A stretch of DNA of 64,000 nucleotides from the NCBI RefSeq assembly GCF_014174255.1, contig NZ_JABEQJ010000021.1:1-64000 (forward strand). Direction: 5' to 3'. The notes under the pieces are model-generated. The model had not been told where the DNA came from, ran no database searches, and saw only the letters and a list, made by a program, of their open reading frames with translations. Below are positions 34,266 through 44,388 of this stretch, piece by piece. This DNA comes from Gluconacetobacter sacchari (GTDB lineage Bacteria; Pseudomonadota; Alphaproteobacteria; Acetobacterales; Acetobacteraceae). Made by a program: the position numbers and the translations under genes. Within the stretch, counting starts at the first letter, position 1, and the number at the start of each line of letters is the position of its first letter.

Positions 34266-35675
34266 TTACTGAGCCTGATCCACCCCGGCATGGGTCTGCG
34301 GTGCGAAGGTCCAGCCCGCGCCATAGGGTTGCGGGTGCAGCAGCGGCCAGGGATTGTTCGGCGCGCCGAACCCGCCGCCACCGAGCGCCGCCCCGGTATC
34401 GCGCAGCTTGGCGACGTCGGCCGCCGTCACGTTCGCCGGCGCGTGGTTGCCCCAGCCGGTCCGGATGAAGTTGACCACGTCCGCGATCTCCTGGGCCGAC
34501 AGGCTCTTCGCGTAGGCCGGCATGGCCACGGCGGAGGGCGCCCAGTTGGTTGGCGGCAGCACGCCGCCATGCACGACCACGTTGACCACGGAGGTCGGGT
34601 TTTCCGTCACGACGACCGGATTGCCGGCCAGCGGCGGGAACATGCGGGCCACGCCGCTGCCGTCATTGCGGTGGCAGATGGCGCATTCACGCACATAGAC
34701 GTCGGCGCCCGGCGACGACGCGGTCTTGCCGGCGTTCAGCATGTCGGTCGTCGCGGCGTCGTACGTGTAGTTGCCCTGCGACGGCGGGACCGGCGGCAGG
34801 CTCTTGAGGTATTTGGCCATCGCGCGCAGGTCGTCGTCGGTGAAATACTGGGTGCTCCAGCCCACCACGTCGGCCATGCCGCCGAACACGGCGGCATGAT
34901 CGGTACGGCCCGTCTTCAGGAAATAGTACAGGTCGTCCTCGGACCATCTGCCGAGGCCGACCACCGGGTCGTCGCGCAGGCTGGGCGCCACCCAGTTGTC
35001 GATCGGCGCGCCGCCGGCCAGGAAGACCGGGCCGCCGCTGGCGTCGAGAGCCTTTTCCTGCATCGCGAAGCCGCGCGGCGTATGGCAGGCGCCGCAATGG
35101 CCCGGACCGGTGACCAGATATTCACCGCGCGCCACCACCGGATCGGCACCCGGCGTCGGCTTGAATTCGGCCGGGGCGGGGGCGAACATCGTGCGCCAGA
35201 TCGCCAGCGGCCAGCGCATGGACATCGGCCACGAGATCTCGTTGGCCTTGTTGGGCTGGGCGACCGGCTTCACGCCATGCATGAAATAGGCATAGAGCGC
35301 CCGCATGTCGTCCTGCGTCATGCGCGAGAACGCCGGGTAGGGCATCGCCGGATAGAGCGTCGAGCCGTCCTTGCGGATTCCATGCCGGACCGCCTGGTCG
35401 AATTCCTCGAAACTATAGCCGCCGATGCCGTCGGGACCGGGGGTGATGTTGGTCGAATAGATCGTCCCGATCGGGCTCTTGATCTCCAGACCACCGGCAT
35501 AGGCCTGCCCGTGCAGAGCGGTATGGCAGGCCACGCAGTCACCCAGGCGGGCGACGTACGCACCCTTGTCGATCAGCGCCTGGTCGGGCGCCTGAGCCAT
35601 TGCGGCCGTGGCGACGAGGCTGAACGCCGCCGTGCCGATCGCAACCTTAAGCCTGTTGAGCATTCTGTTCACCAT
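34266..35675 (-). CDS. adhB: PQQ-alcohol dehydrogenase cytochrome c subunit (44 kDa, subunit II)
   Basis: Periplasmic membrane-bound tri-haem cytochrome c that passes electrons from the dehydrogenase subunit to ubiquinone in acetic acid bacteria. The 469 aa precursor has a signal peptide (about 1-28, AMA-QA). Three haem motifs are present: CVACH (47-51), CGACH (194-198) and CAICH (331-335). Segments such as NITPGPDGIGGYS, AGGAPIDNWVAPSL and the ending TGWGNHAPANVTAADVAKLR are those of the AAB ADH subunit II. It follows adhA by 45 bases on the same strand and ends at a strong terminator. The third (small) subunit gene, adhS, is not here. Confidence 0.95.
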   Translation of the reverse strand: MVNRMLNRLKVAIGTAAFSLVATAAMAQAPDQALIDKGAYVARLGDCVACHTALHGQAYAGGLEIKSPIGTIYSTNITPGPDGIGGYSFEEFDQAVRHGIRKDGSTLYPAMPYPAFSRMTQDDMRALYAYFMHGVKPVAQPNKANEISWPMSMRWPLAIWRTMFAPAPAEFKPTPGADPVVARGEYLVTGPGHCGACHTPRGFAMQEKALDASGGPVFLAGGAPIDNWVAPSLRDDPVVGLGRWSEDDLYYFLKTGRTDHAAVFGGMADVVGWSTQYFTDDDLRAMAKYLKSLPPVPPSQGNYTYDAATTDMLNAGKTASSPGADVYVRECAICHRNDGSGVARMFPPLAGNPVVVTENPTSVVNVVVHGGVLPPTNWAPSAVAMPAYAKSLSAQEIADVVNFIRTGWGNHAPANVTAADVAKLRDTGAALGGGGFGAPNNPWPLLHPQPYGAGWTFAPQTHAGVDQAQ

Positions 35676-35720
35676 GCGTCGCGTTGATGCGGAAAAAACG
35701 GAAGATCGAGCGGAAGCGTC

Positions 35721-37928
35721 TCATTGCGTGGGAATGCCTTCCGCGTTCTTCCGGGCATCAACCTCCCTCTGGTAGGTCTCGTTGGCGCGCTTCAGCAGGA
35801 ACTGCCGGATGTCCTCGATCTGCTCATGCGACATCGAGGAATCGAACCGGTCCATGCCGTAGGCCGTCAGGGCGCCGCGACCGACCACGTTGTAGAATGC
35901 ATCCTGATGACGGATCGCGCCGGACCAGCGCAGGTCGGGCAGAACGCCGCCGGCTTCGCCATTGTCGCCATGGCAGGCCGCGCAATAGGTCTGGAACTCG
36001 AAATAGCCGTTTTCCGTCCGCTTGTCGTCGAATTCGGCGGGCGGCTTGACCGGCAGGAAGCCCTTGTCGTTCTGCGGCGGCAGCTTGGCCTTGCCGTCGA
36101 GCGAGAAGGCGATGACGCGGGAATGGTTGACGGTCCAGCCGCTGGTGCGCGCGATGCCGCCCAGGAAGAACGGATAGATGCCGCCCCAGCCCACTTCGAC
36201 GGCGACATACTGCTTGCCGTTCGCCAGATAGGTGACCGGCGGGGCGATGATGCCGCTCTGCGCCGCGAAGGTGAACAGGTCGTTGCCGTTGGTGGCGTCG
36301 TAGGCGTGGAATTCGCCGTTCGCCAGGCCCTGGAACAGGAGGTCGCCGCCGGTGGCCACGATGCCGCCGTTCCACGGCCCCTTGTGATCGACGCGGAAGA
36401 CTTCCTGCTGCTTCACCGGGTCCCAGGCGATGATCCAGCCCTTCAGGTCCTTGATGAAGGCGTCCTTCACGTCCTGCTTGTCGGGCAGGCCGACCTTGTT
36501 CATGTCCAGTCCGAGATTCCAGCTGTCGGGATGGGGCTTGAAGCCGCCGACCTGGCCGGAATAGACGAACGGAACCTGCTGCGCCGGGATGTAGACCAGG
36601 TTGGTGCGGGGGCTGAAGGCCATCGCCGCGAAATTATGGCCGCCCAGATCGCCGGGAATGCCGTACCAATCCTTGCCGGTCAGGGTCCACAGGGCTTCCG
36701 GATTATAGATCGGGCGACCGGTCTTCGGGTCCAGGCCGCTGGCCCAGTTCACGTAGACATAGTTCTTGCCCGACAGGAATTCGCCGGTCTTGGCGTCGAT
36801 GACGTAGAAGAAGCCGTTCTTGGGCGCGTGGACGATGACGTGCCGCATCTGGCCGTTGATGGGCAGGTCGAGGGTCATGATCTGCTGGACCGAGGTGTAG
36901 TCCCACTGGTCCATCGGCGTTTCCTGGAAGTGCCAGACATATTCGCCGGTCTCGGGCCGGATCGCGACGATGCTGCCCAGGAACAGATTGTCGCCCTTGC
37001 CGTCGGAGCGGAACTTGTAGTTCCACGGCGAACCGTTGCCCACGCCCAGATAGACCAGATCGGTCACGGGATCATAGACGATCGAATCCCATACCGTGCC
37101 GCCGCCGCCCTGCCGGGTCCAGGCCCCGGTGGGGCTCCAGGTCGGGTAGGCCGTGTTCATCAGCACCTTGTCGGACGGCGCGTTGTCCGGTTTGTTCTCG
37201 GGGTTCGGCACGGTGAAGAAGCGCCAGTCCAGCTTGCCCGTCTCGGCATCGAAGGCGGAGACGAAGCCGCGCGCGCCGAATTCGGCGCCACCGTTGCCGA
37301 TGATGACGCGTCCCTTGGCGATGCGCGGCGCGCCGTCGACCGTATAGGAACGCTGATGGCCCAGAACCGCGTCGGTCGGGATGGTGTTGACGCTCCAGAC
37401 CAGCTTGCCGGTCTTGGCGTCCAGCGCGATCAGGCGGCCGTCGAACGTGCCGAAATAGACCTTGCCGTTCCAGTAGGCGGCGCCGCGATTGACGGTATCG
37501 CAGCAGCCCTTGTCGGCGATGTTGCCGGGTACGCGCGGGTCATAGGCCCACAGCAGCTTGCCCGTGGCCGCATCGAGAGCCTTCATCTTGCTCCAGTTCG
37601 TCGTGGCGTACAGCACGCCGTCGACGACCAGAGGGGTGCCTTCCTGGCCGCGATTGGTGTCCAGGTCGTAATACCAGGCCAGCTTCAGGTTGCCGACATT
37701 GGAGCGATTGATCTGGTCGAGCGGGCTGTAGCGCTGCTCGGAATAGGTGCGACCGTAGGTCAGCCAGTTGCCCGGGTGGTCATCGGCATGGATGATCGCC
37801 TCGCCTGTGTCGCCTGAAACTGGGTCTGCCGCGATGGCGGCGGCGCCGCACAAAGTGACGGCGCATATCGTTCCGGCGGCAAGCGTTCCTCGCAGAGAAC
37901 GTCCTTTCCGGAAAGCAGCTCGCATCAT
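35721..37928 (-). CDS. adhA: PQQ-dependent alcohol dehydrogenase, quinohaemoprotein subunit (72 kDa)
   Basis: Oxidises ethanol to acetaldehyde in the periplasm, the first step of vinegar formation. The 735 aa precursor has a signal peptide (about 1-35). The mature part is a propeller with PQQ contacts and the vicinal disulfide cysteines C142-C143 (ADKGCCDTVNRG). A C-terminal cytochrome domain carries CAACH (649-653). Features such as DTHPGNWLTYGRTYSEQRYSPL-like DDHPGNWLTYGRTYSEQRYS are those of the acetic acid bacterial enzyme. The two adjacent ATGs at 37928/37925 follow a GAGGA sequence; upstream in-frame codons are not signal-like. Start of an operon with adhB. Confidence 0.97.
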   Translation of the reverse strand: MMRAAFRKGRSLRGTLAAGTICAVTLCGAAAIAADPVSGDTGEAIIHADDHPGNWLTYGRTYSEQRYSPLDQINRSNVGNLKLAWYYDLDTNRGQEGTPLVVDGVLYATTNWSKMKALDAATGKLLWAYDPRVPGNIADKGCCDTVNRGAAYWNGKVYFGTFDGRLIALDAKTGKLVWSVNTIPTDAVLGHQRSYTVDGAPRIAKGRVIIGNGGAEFGARGFVSAFDAETGKLDWRFFTVPNPENKPDNAPSDKVLMNTAYPTWSPTGAWTRQGGGGTVWDSIVYDPVTDLVYLGVGNGSPWNYKFRSDGKGDNLFLGSIVAIRPETGEYVWHFQETPMDQWDYTSVQQIMTLDLPINGQMRHVIVHAPKNGFFYVIDAKTGEFLSGKNYVYVNWASGLDPKTGRPIYNPEALWTLTGKDWYGIPGDLGGHNFAAMAFSPRTNLVYIPAQQVPFVYSGQVGGFKPHPDSWNLGLDMNKVGLPDKQDVKDAFIKDLKGWIIAWDPVKQQEVFRVDHKGPWNGGIVATGGDLLFQGLANGEFHAYDATNGNDLFTFAAQSGIIAPPVTYLANGKQYVAVEVGWGGIYPFFLGGIARTSGWTVNHSRVIAFSLDGKAKLPPQNDKGFLPVKPPAEFDDKRTENGYFEFQTYCAACHGDNGEAGGVLPDLRWSGAIRHQDAFYNVVGRGALTAYGMDRFDSSMSHEQIEDIRQFLLKRANETYQREVDARKNAEGIPTQ

Positions 37929-38287
37929 GTCCGATGTCCTCGTGACAATAAAAAAACAACCCGACCATTCCGGTCGCGGACCGGGAAAACTCAGGCTCGG
38001 TGCAACCATACTGACAGTCTAAATTCAGTCTCCTGACGATTTTGTGTTGGCTGGAATGCGGCGAAAACGCCCATCGGCGCCCGCTGGCCGCGCACACGGG
38101 GGCGCCATGGCGATGAGATCGCTCATTGTATTGATTTCATGTCTTTTTCTTCATGCGGGCGCGATGGCGTTGGACGCGGCGCGGACGATGGGCAAAACAT
38201 GAACATACATTAATGTAATGAGATATATCAATAATATGAATGAATAAATCTTCGTTATTGTCCAGTTGGATGCGATTCGGGATGGCG
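37929..38287. other. AT-rich intergenic region upstream of adhA
   Basis: About 360 bases with no convincing gene between ThpR and adhA, both on the minus strand. It must hold the adhA promoter. The right half (38190-38260) is very AT-rich and includes the ten-base palindrome ACATTAATGT (38207-38216). I found no consensus terminator for thpR and no recognised regulator site. Confidence 0.5.
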
Positions 38288-38827
38288 TCATCCCGCCAGG
38301 TCGTATTCGACGATGGGTTCGTAGCTGGCCTGGTCCGGACCGCGGAGCGACCGGAAAAGGGTCAGGCGCGGGATCTCGACCGGCGGAAGAGGGAGGGCGG
38401 ACCATCGCGCGAGCCAGGCGGCGAGCATTTCGGGCGCGGGGGCGGCGAGCGCGCCGATCGTGACATGGGGGTGAAAGCGCCTGCGTTCGATCGCGAAGTC
38501 CGCGCGGCGCATCGCCGTCTCGACCTTGCGATGCAGGTGCAGCAGGGGCGCGGTGCGCGCGATCCCGACCCACAGGCTTTGCCGGCCGCTGCCCTGTTCG
38601 AACACGCCGGGCGGGCCGGGCATCAGGTCGATGGCGGGGGCGCGGATCGCCGACAGCGCCATGTCGATGTCTTCCAGGCGGTTCCGGCCGGACACTTCGC
38701 CGAGAAAGCAGAGCGTGACGTGATAGGTGGCGGGATCGACCCAGCTTACGCCGGCCAGGCTGCCGCGCAGCGCGGCAATCGCCTCGCGAAGCGGCGATCC
38801 GACATCGAGGGCGACGAAGAGTCTCAC
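38288..38827 (-). CDS. thpR: RNA 2',3'-cyclic phosphodiesterase (2H family, ThpR)
   Basis: Hydrolyses 2',3'-cyclic phosphates in RNA to 2'-phosphates. The 179 aa protein shows the two catalytic H-x-T motifs of the 2H superfamily: HVTLCFLG (in ATYHVTLCFLGEVSG) and HVTIG (in RRFHPHVTIGALA). The start is GTG 38827 (MRLFVALDVG), after a GAGG. An open frame reaches further upstream without family similarity. Minus strand, with the divergent YccA gene upstream; downstream is the AT-rich adhA region. Confidence 0.88.
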   Translation of the reverse strand: MRLFVALDVGSPLREAIAALRGSLAGVSWVDPATYHVTLCFLGEVSGRNRLEDIDMALSAIRAPAIDLMPGPPGVFEQGSGRQSLWVGIARTAPLLHLHRKVETAMRRADFAIERRRFHPHVTIGALAAPAPEMLAAWLARWSALPLPPVEIPRLTLFRSLRGPDQASYEPIVEYDLAG

Positions 38828-39019
38828 GGTGGTGCCTCGTGCGCGGGACGGTTTCGCGATGGGGTTCGTTACCTTATAATAGGGCACTGAGCGCTTGGGG
38901 GCGCGCACTATTATGGAAATGTCATCCGCCTGCCGGACGATTTTCCTTGAAATATTGCCTGCGCCTCCCACATCTCAGATATGTTGTGTCTGGAATTGTC
39001 CGGACAAAGGAAGGATGTC

Positions 39020-39802
39020 ATGGCTTTCAGCCCGGATTTTCGAACAATGTCCCGACCCGCAGGCGCCGGGGTCGGCGCTGGAGCCATCGATCAGGGGCTG
39101 CGGGCCTATATGCTCCGGGTCTATAACTGGATGGCCTCGGGGTTGGTGCTGACCGGGGTCGTGGCCTATCTGGTTGCCAACACCAGCCTGCGCGCCGCGT
39201 TCTTCGCCGCCGTGATGACGCCGAGCGGGATGACCGTGCTGCGTCCGACCGGGTTGGGCACGCTGGCGATGATCGCCCCGCTGGGTTTCGTCCTGGTCAT
39301 GTCGCTGGGGATCAACCGCCTGTCGCGGCAGACGGTGCAGATGCTGTTCTGGCTGTTCTGCGCGGTCATGGGGGCCAGCCTGTCCAGTATCCTGCTGACC
39401 TTCACCGGCGTTTCGGTGGTGCGCGTGTTCTTCGTCACGGCCGGTACGTTCTCGGCGATGTCGATCTGGGGCTATGTGACCCGCACCGACCTGACCCGGT
39501 TCGGCTCGTTCCTGATCATGGGCCTGTTCGGACTGGTGATCGCGGGGCTGGTGAACATGTTCCTGCACAGCTCGACCCTGGGCCTGCTGTACAGCATCAT
39601 CGGCGTGTTCATCTTCATCGCCCTGACCGCGTTCGATACGCAGCGGATCAAGACGACCTATCAGCAGGTCGCCTATTATGACGGACCGGACGGGGCCGCC
39701 AAGCGCTCGGTCTACGATGCGCTGGCGCTTTATCTGAACTTCATCAACCTGTTCCAGTTCCTGTTGCAGTTCATGGGTGTGCGCAGCAACCAGGAGAACT
39801 GA
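39020..39802 (+). CDS. Bax inhibitor-1/YccA (YbhL-like) membrane protein
   Basis: A 260 aa protein with seven predicted membrane segments. Typical of the family are IDQGLRAYMLRVYNWMASGL at the start, the middle YVTRTDLTRFGSFLIMGL, and the ending AFDTQRIKTTYQQ with DALALYLNFINLFQFLLQFMG. The function in bacteria is uncertain: FtsH-protease modulation or calcium leak has been suggested for relatives. The ATG follows AAGGAAGG. Monocistronic; a strong terminator follows about 50 bases after the stop. Confidence 0.92.
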   Translation: MAFSPDFRTMSRPAGAGVGAGAIDQGLRAYMLRVYNWMASGLVLTGVVAYLVANTSLRAAFFAAVMTPSGMTVLRPTGLGTLAMIAPLGFVLVMSLGINRLSRQTVQMLFWLFCAVMGASLSSILLTFTGVSVVRVFFVTAGTFSAMSIWGYVTRTDLTRFGSFLIMGLFGLVIAGLVNMFLHSSTLGLLYSIIGVFIFIALTAFDTQRIKTTYQQVAYYDGPDGAAKRSVYDALALYLNFINLFQFLLQFMGVRSNQEN

Positions 39803-39852
39803 GGGTTTCGGCCCGATGACTCGACGCGCCTCTTGATTCCATGGCCAGGATC

Positions 39853-39883
39853 AGGCCCCGCCCACCGGCGGGGCCTTTTTTTG
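39853..39883 (+). terminator. Rho-independent terminator of the YccA gene
   Basis: Ten-base stem AGGCCCCGCC/GGCGGGGCCT with a four-base loop, followed by seven T. It sits 51 bases after the stop. Confidence 0.9.
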
Positions 39884-39949
39884 TCCGCCGCCCCGGGAGG
39901 CGGGAAACGCGCCCCGCCGGTAGGATGAACGGTGTGGAAATTCGGCCAA

Positions 39950-39962
39950 AATAAGACTTATT
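39950..39962. promoter_or_regulatory. Palindrome AATAAGACTTATT
   Basis: Six-base arms AATAAG/CTTATT around a single A, in non-coding DNA about 510 bases upstream of cyoA and 67 bases beyond the YccA terminator. Could be an operator or chance AT-rich symmetry. Confidence 0.3.
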
Positions 39963-40237
39963 CTTCCTCGGAAAGAGTGCGATGACGTGGATGTGATGTA
40001 GGGGATGCCACCTTATCTGACTGACATTACACGGATTAGTGCCAACCTGTCGGTGCGTTTGAAATAATTTGAAACATTATGTGAAGGCTTGCTTGTAGGG
40101 TCCTTCCAGTCGGATAAGGCGGTAAGAGAACTACGAACGAAAGGATAGCAGCGCAGACAGGACGCTCGAGGCACGTGACGGCGCATGGGGTGGCCGTTCG
40201 GTTCGACGGGATGGAAAACGCGCGTCACCATTCCGAT

Positions 40238-40255
40238 CCTTGATCGAGATCAAGG
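40238..40255. promoter_or_regulatory. FNR/ANR/FixK-type binding site upstream of cyoABCD
   Basis: CCTTGATCGAGATCAAGG is a perfect inverted repeat of eight-base arms around GA. Its centre, TTGATCGAGATCAA (40240-40253), matches the FNR-family consensus TTGAT-N4-ATCAA without mismatch. It lies about 220 bases before the cyoA start. Such sites bind FNR-type regulators in Proteobacteria; whether it activates or represses here depends on its place relative to the promoter, which I cannot fix. Confidence 0.8.
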
Positions 40256-40475
40256 TCAAAAAGCCGACGGAAACTCATGACGGGATCGATCCGGCGAAGG
40301 CCTCCTATTCGAGGAGGGAGGTGGACGGCGGTTTGATATCAACGGATGTAACAGACGGCGAGAGACCCGAGACGGGATTCGCGGCAGACGTGAGGCATGG
40401 CCGTTGTTGCTTTGGGAGCCCGTGAACGACGCGCGCATATGAGCAAGGGTGATGTCGAAACCAACGAGGCGTGAG

Positions 40476-41399
40476 ATGAAGAAAAAAATCTTGCCAAGAT
40501 TATCGAGTTTAATGTGTTTGTCCTCAGCGTTCCTCTTGGCGGGATGTGACTGGGCAACGCTCGATCCGAAGGGTACCATCGGTATCCAGGAGAAGAGCCT
40601 GATCCTGACTTCGACCTATGCGATGCTGCTTGTGGTCGTGCCGGTCATCGTTCTGACGTTGCTGTTCGCGTGGCAGTATCGGAGTTCGAATACGAGTGCC
40701 GAATACCTGCCGAAATGGTCGCATTCGAACAAGATTGAAGTCGTGATCTGGGTGGTCCCCTCCCTGATCATTCTTTTCCTGGCGGTGCTGACCTATCAGA
40801 CCTGCCATTCGCTCGACCCCTACCGTCCGCTCGACGAGGAAGCCAGCGCGAAGCCGCTTCATATCGATGTCGTCGCGCTGGACTGGAAATGGCTGTTCAT
40901 CTACCCCGACGAGGGGATTGCGACCGTCAATCAGGTCGCCTTTCCGGTGAATACGCCGGTCGAATTCCACATCACGTCTGACTCGGTGATGAACTCGTTC
41001 TTCATCCCGCAACTGGGCTCGCAGATCTATGCGATGGCCGGCATGCAGACGCAGTTGCACCTGGTGGCGGGCACGGCTGGCAATTACCTGGGCGAGTCCG
41101 CGAATTTCAGCGGCCGGGGCTTCTCGGACATGCACTTCCGCGCGCTGGCGATGAGCAATGACGATTATGCCGCCTGGATCCAGAAGGTGAAAGCGGCGTC
41201 CGAACAACTCGACAACACGAACTATCCCAAGCTGGCCGCGCCCAGCGAGGCGAACCCCGTCGAGTATTTCTCGCATGCTGAACCCGCTCTCTTCGACCAG
41301 ATCGTGGCCAAGTACAACAACGGCATGGTCATGGATAAGAGCACCGGCAAGATGCTGCATGTGCAGTCCGCAATGTCCGACATGAATATGAAGGAATAG
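40476..41399 (+). CDS. cyoA: Ubiquinol oxidase (bo3/ba3-type) subunit II
   Basis: Quinol-binding subunit of the terminal oxidase, 307 aa (called cyaB in Acetobacter aceti). It is a lipoprotein with signal ending FLLAGC. Two membrane helices follow ([18 protein letters not shown] and [19 protein letters not shown]), then a periplasmic cupredoxin-like domain ([20 protein letters not shown]). The domain has no CuA ligands; the region around [16 protein letters not shown] lacks the two cysteines. This marks it as a quinol rather than a cytochrome c oxidase. The start at 40476 is after a GAGG; the frame opens at 40449. First gene of cyoABCD. Confidence 0.95.
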   Translation: MKKKILPRLSSLMCLSSAFLLAGCDWATLDPKGTIGIQEKSLILTSTYAMLLVVVPVIVLTLLFAWQYRSSNTSAEYLPKWSHSNKIEVVIWVVPSLIILFLAVLTYQTCHSLDPYRPLDEEASAKPLHIDVVALDWKWLFIYPDEGIATVNQVAFPVNTPVEFHITSDSVMNSFFIPQLGSQIYAMAGMQTQLHLVAGTAGNYLGESANFSGRGFSDMHFRALAMSNDDYAAWIQKVKAASEQLDNTNYPKLAAPSEANPVEYFSHAEPALFDQIVAKYNNGMVMDKSTGKMLHVQSAMSDMNMKE

Positions 41400-41404
41400 G
41401 ACCG

Positions 41405-43399
41405 ATGTTAGGAAAATTAAGCTGGTCGGATATTCCGATCGATGTGCCTATCCTTGTCGGCACCTTTGCCGGCGCGGCGATTGCCGGCCTGGCGGTGCTC
41501 GGGCTGATCACCTATTACGGCAAGTGGGGCTATCTCTGGAAAGAGTGGTTCACCTCGGTAGACCACAAGCGTCTGGGCGTGATGTATATCGTGCTCGCGC
41601 TGGTCGCCCTGTTCCGTGGCTTCGCGGACGCCATCATGATGCGCTCGCAGCTCGCGCTGGCCTATGCCGGCAATCCGGGCTACCTGCCGCCGCATCACTA
41701 CGACCAGATCTTCTCGGCGCACGGCACCATCATGATCTTCTTCATGGCGATGGCGTTCATGACCGGGCTGATGAACGTGGTCGTGCCGTTGCAGATCGGC
41801 GCCCGCGACGTGGCCTTCCCCTTCCTGAACTCGCTCAGCTTCTGGATGACGACGATCAGCTTCGTGCTGATCAACATCTCGCTGTTCATCGGTGAGTTCT
41901 CGCAGTGCGGCTGGCTGGCGTATCCGCCGCTGTCCGAGCAGCAGTTCAGTCCCGGGGTCGGTGTCGACTATTATATCTGGGCGGTCCAGCTATCGGGTGT
42001 CGGCACGCTGCTGACCGGCGTGAACTTCTTCACCACCATCGTGAAGATGCGCGCGCCCGGCATGACGTACATGAAGATGCCGGTGTTCACCTGGACCATC
42101 TTCTGCACGACCGTGCTGATCATGGTGGCGTTCCCGATCCTGACGGTTGCCCTGGCCCTGCTTGGCCTGGACCGTTATCTGGGCATGCACTTCTTCACCA
42201 ATGACGCGGGCGGCAACCAGATGCTGTACCTGAACGTCATCTGGGCGTGGGGGCATCCGGAAGTCTATATCCTGGTTCTGCCGGCTTTCGGCGCGTTCTC
42301 GGAAATCACCCAGACCTTCTCGCGCAAGCCGCTGTTCGGCTACAACACCATGGTCTATGCGACCTGTTCGATCATGGTCCTGTCGCTTGTCGTCTGGCTG
42401 CACCACTTCTTCACCATGGGTGCCGGGGCGAACGTCAACGCCTTCTTCGGCATCATGACGATGATCATCGCGATCCCGACGGGCGTGAAGATCTTCAACT
42501 GGCTGTTCACCATGTATAAGGGCCGCGTCGAGTTCCACGCGACCATGTACTGGGTGATCGGCTTCATGATCACCTTTACCATCGGTGGCATGACCGGCGT
42601 CATGCTGGCCATTCCGGCCGCCGACTTCGTGCTGCACAACTCGCTGTTCGTGATCGCCCATTTCCACAACGTCATCATCGGCGGCGTGTATTTCGGCTAT
42701 GTCGCGGCGATGAACTTCTGGTTTCCCAAGGCTTTCGGCTTCAAGCTGAACGAGGCGTGGGGCAAGCGTGCGTTCTGGTTCTGGTTCGTCGGCTTCTACT
42801 TCGCGTTCATGCCGCTTTATGTCCTGGGCTTCGAGGGCATGACCCGTCGCATGAACCATTACGACAACCCGGAATGGTATCCGTGGCTGCTTGTCGCCGA
42901 ATTCGGCGCCGTGCTGATCGCGCTGGGCATCGTCTGCCAGCTGACGCAGCTCTATGTCTCGATCCGTGACCGTAACCTGGCCGAAAACCGCGATCTGACG
43001 GGTGATCCGTGGAACGCGCGCACGCTGGAATGGTCGACCTCGTCGCCCCCGCCCTTCTACAACTTCGCCGTCGTGCCGACCGTCCATGACCTGGATGCGT
43101 TCGCCCACGACAAGGAAGCCGGCATCGACACCCGTTCGGCCGGTGGGCACTACCAGCCGATCCACATGCCCAAGAACACGTCCGCCGGTTTCTTCGTCGG
43201 CCTGTTCAGCCTGATCCTCGGCTTTGCCGCGATCTGGTGGATCTGGTGGCTGGCGGCCATCGGCCTGATCGGCATCATCGCGACCGTGATCGCGCGGAGC
43301 AGCAACAACGATATCGACTACTACGTGCCGGTGTCCGAGGTTGCCCGTATCGAGAACGAGCATACCCGTAACCTCCAGGCGGCACAGGCGGCGGAATAA
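41405..43399 (+). CDS. cyoB: Ubiquinol oxidase subunit I
   Basis: The catalytic subunit with haem b, high-spin haem and CuB, 664 aa and fifteen-helix type (cyaA in Acetobacter aceti). Key features are [11 protein letters not shown] (low-spin haem histidine), [15 protein letters not shown] (CuB histidine cross-linked to tyrosine), [10 protein letters not shown] (two CuB histidines), TMYKGRVEF and [19 protein letters not shown] (haem histidines). Length and the long N-terminal helix match the quinol-oxidase subgroup. Overlaps cyoC by one base (TAATG). High-spin haem (o or a) cannot be told from sequence. Confidence 0.97.
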   Translation: MLGKLSWSDIPIDVPILVGTFAGAAIAGLAVLGLITYYGKWGYLWKEWFTSVDHKRLGVMYIVLALVALFRGFADAIMMRSQLALAYAGNPGYLPPHHYDQIFSAHGTIMIFFMAMAFMTGLMNVVVPLQIGARDVAFPFLNSLSFWMTTISFVLINISLFIGEFSQCGWLAYPPLSEQQFSPGVGVDYYIWAVQLSGVGTLLTGVNFFTTIVKMRAPGMTYMKMPVFTWTIFCTTVLIMVAFPILTVALALLGLDRYLGMHFFTNDAGGNQMLYLNVIWAWGHPEVYILVLPAFGAFSEITQTFSRKPLFGYNTMVYATCSIMVLSLVVWLHHFFTMGAGANVNAFFGIMTMIIAIPTGVKIFNWLFTMYKGRVEFHATMYWVIGFMITFTIGGMTGVMLAIPAADFVLHNSLFVIAHFHNVIIGGVYFGYVAAMNFWFPKAFGFKLNEAWGKRAFWFWFVGFYFAFMPLYVLGFEGMTRRMNHYDNPEWYPWLLVAEFGAVLIALGIVCQLTQLYVSIRDRNLAENRDLTGDPWNARTLEWSTSSPPPFYNFAVVPTVHDLDAFAHDKEAGIDTRSAGGHYQPIHMPKNTSAGFFVGLFSLILGFAAIWWIWWLAAIGLIGIIATVIARSSNNDIDYYVPVSEVARIENEHTRNLQAAQAAE

Positions 43400-44004
43400 T
43401 GGCGCACGACATGACGGCTGATGCGGCCCATGCCCATGATGAGCACCACGAATCTCCCGTGGTGTTCGGGTTCTGGCTGTATCTGATGACCGATTGCATC
43501 ATCTTCGGAACGCTGTTCGCGGTGTTCGCGGTGATGCGCAACCAGTTTGCCGGTGGTCCCACCGGCAAGGACATCTTCGAACTGAACGGGGTCGGGATCG
43601 AGACGGCGTTGCTGCTGCTCAGCTCGATCACCTACGGCTTCGGCATGATCAGCGCGCACCGGAACAAGCTGGGTGCGCTGCGCGGCTGGCTCGGGGTGAC
43701 CTTCATCCTGGGCCTGGGCTTCCTGTTCATGGAAATCCGCGAGTTCTCGCACATGGTCGCGGAAGGCAACGGACCGGACCGCAGCGCGTTCCTGTCGGCC
43801 TTCTTCACCCTGGTCGGAACCCACGGGCTGCACGTGACCTGCGGCCTGCTGTGGATGGCGGTCCTGATTGTCCAGACGGGCGGCAAGACTGTCCTGACGG
43901 AGCGCATGACGAACAAGCTGACCTGCCTCAGCCTGTTCTGGCACTTCCTGGACATCGTCTGGATCTGTGTCTTCACCTTTGTCTATCTGATGAGTGTGAT
44001 CTGA
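43399..44004 (+). CDS. cyoC: Ubiquinol oxidase subunit III
   Basis: A five-helix subunit of 201 aa. It begins with a His-rich stretch and continues [26 protein letters not shown], later [17 protein letters not shown], which is the conserved subunit III histidine region, and ends [21 protein letters not shown]. It overlaps both neighbours by one base (TAATG at the front, CTGATG at the end), so cyoBCD are tightly coupled. Confidence 0.96.
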   Translation: MAHDMTADAAHAHDEHHESPVVFGFWLYLMTDCIIFGTLFAVFAVMRNQFAGGPTGKDIFELNGVGIETALLLLSSITYGFGMISAHRNKLGALRGWLGVTFILGLGFLFMEIREFSHMVAEGNGPDRSAFLSAFFTLVGTHGLHVTCGLLWMAVLIVQTGGKTVLTERMTNKLTCLSLFWHFLDIVWICVFTFVYLMSVI

Positions 44005-44336
44005 TGGCTGACGCGCATACAGACCATTCGGGAGCGAACCACGGGAGCGTAGGCTCTTACCTTACCGGGTTCGTCATTTCCGTCCTGCTGACGGCGGCCG
44101 CGTTCGGCATCGTCATGGCGCACAGCTTCTCGCCTTCGGGCATGCTGGCGGCCATCGCGATCCTGGCGGCGGTGCAGATCGTCGTTCATCTGGTGTTCTT
44201 CCTCCACATGAACGCGTCGTCGGAGCAGCGCTGGAACGTGATGGCCTTCGCCTTCACGATCATGACCGTCTTTATCCTGGTCATCGGCACGCTGTTCATC
44301 ATGCATGACACGTCGATCAACATGATGTCGCGCTGA
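44004..44336 (+). CDS. cyoD: Ubiquinol oxidase subunit IV
   Basis: A small three-helix subunit, 110 aa, with a His-rich start and SYLTGFVISVLLTAAAFGIVM, then VQIVVHLVFFLHMNASSEQRWN, typical of CyoD. It closes the operon; a strong bidirectional hairpin follows. The haem O synthase gene (cyoE), fifth in E. coli, is not present here; acetic acid bacteria are known with four-gene cya operons. Confidence 0.94.
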   Translation: MADAHTDHSGANHGSVGSYLTGFVISVLLTAAAFGIVMAHSFSPSGMLAAIAILAAVQIVVHLVFFLHMNASSEQRWNVMAFAFTIMTVFILVIGTLFIMHDTSINMMSR

Positions 44337-44388
44337 TATCCGCCATCCCGGGTGCCGCAGGCGCCCGGACCGGCTGGTGCCAGACATG

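Larger units (their letters stand above)
39884..40475. other. Long leader/promoter region of the cyo operon
   Basis: About 590 bases without a convincing gene. It contains the 13-base palindrome AATAAGACTTATT (39950-39962) and the perfect FNR/ANR-type site (40238-40255). Short open frames in it have no family similarity. The distance from the FNR-type site to the cyoA ATG (about 220 bases) suggests a transcribed leader of 100 or more bases. Confidence 0.55.

Noticed and set aside
38201-38260. AT-rich patch upstream of adhA as a possible origin or mobile element scar
   Set aside because: No direct repeats, DnaA boxes or transposase remnants seen; AT-rich promoter DNA is enough.
40013-40425. 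Short open frames in the cyo leader (one on each strand)
   Set aside because: No ribosome-binding site or family similarity; the plus-strand one begins over the FNR-type palindrome, which better explains the conserved-looking sequence.
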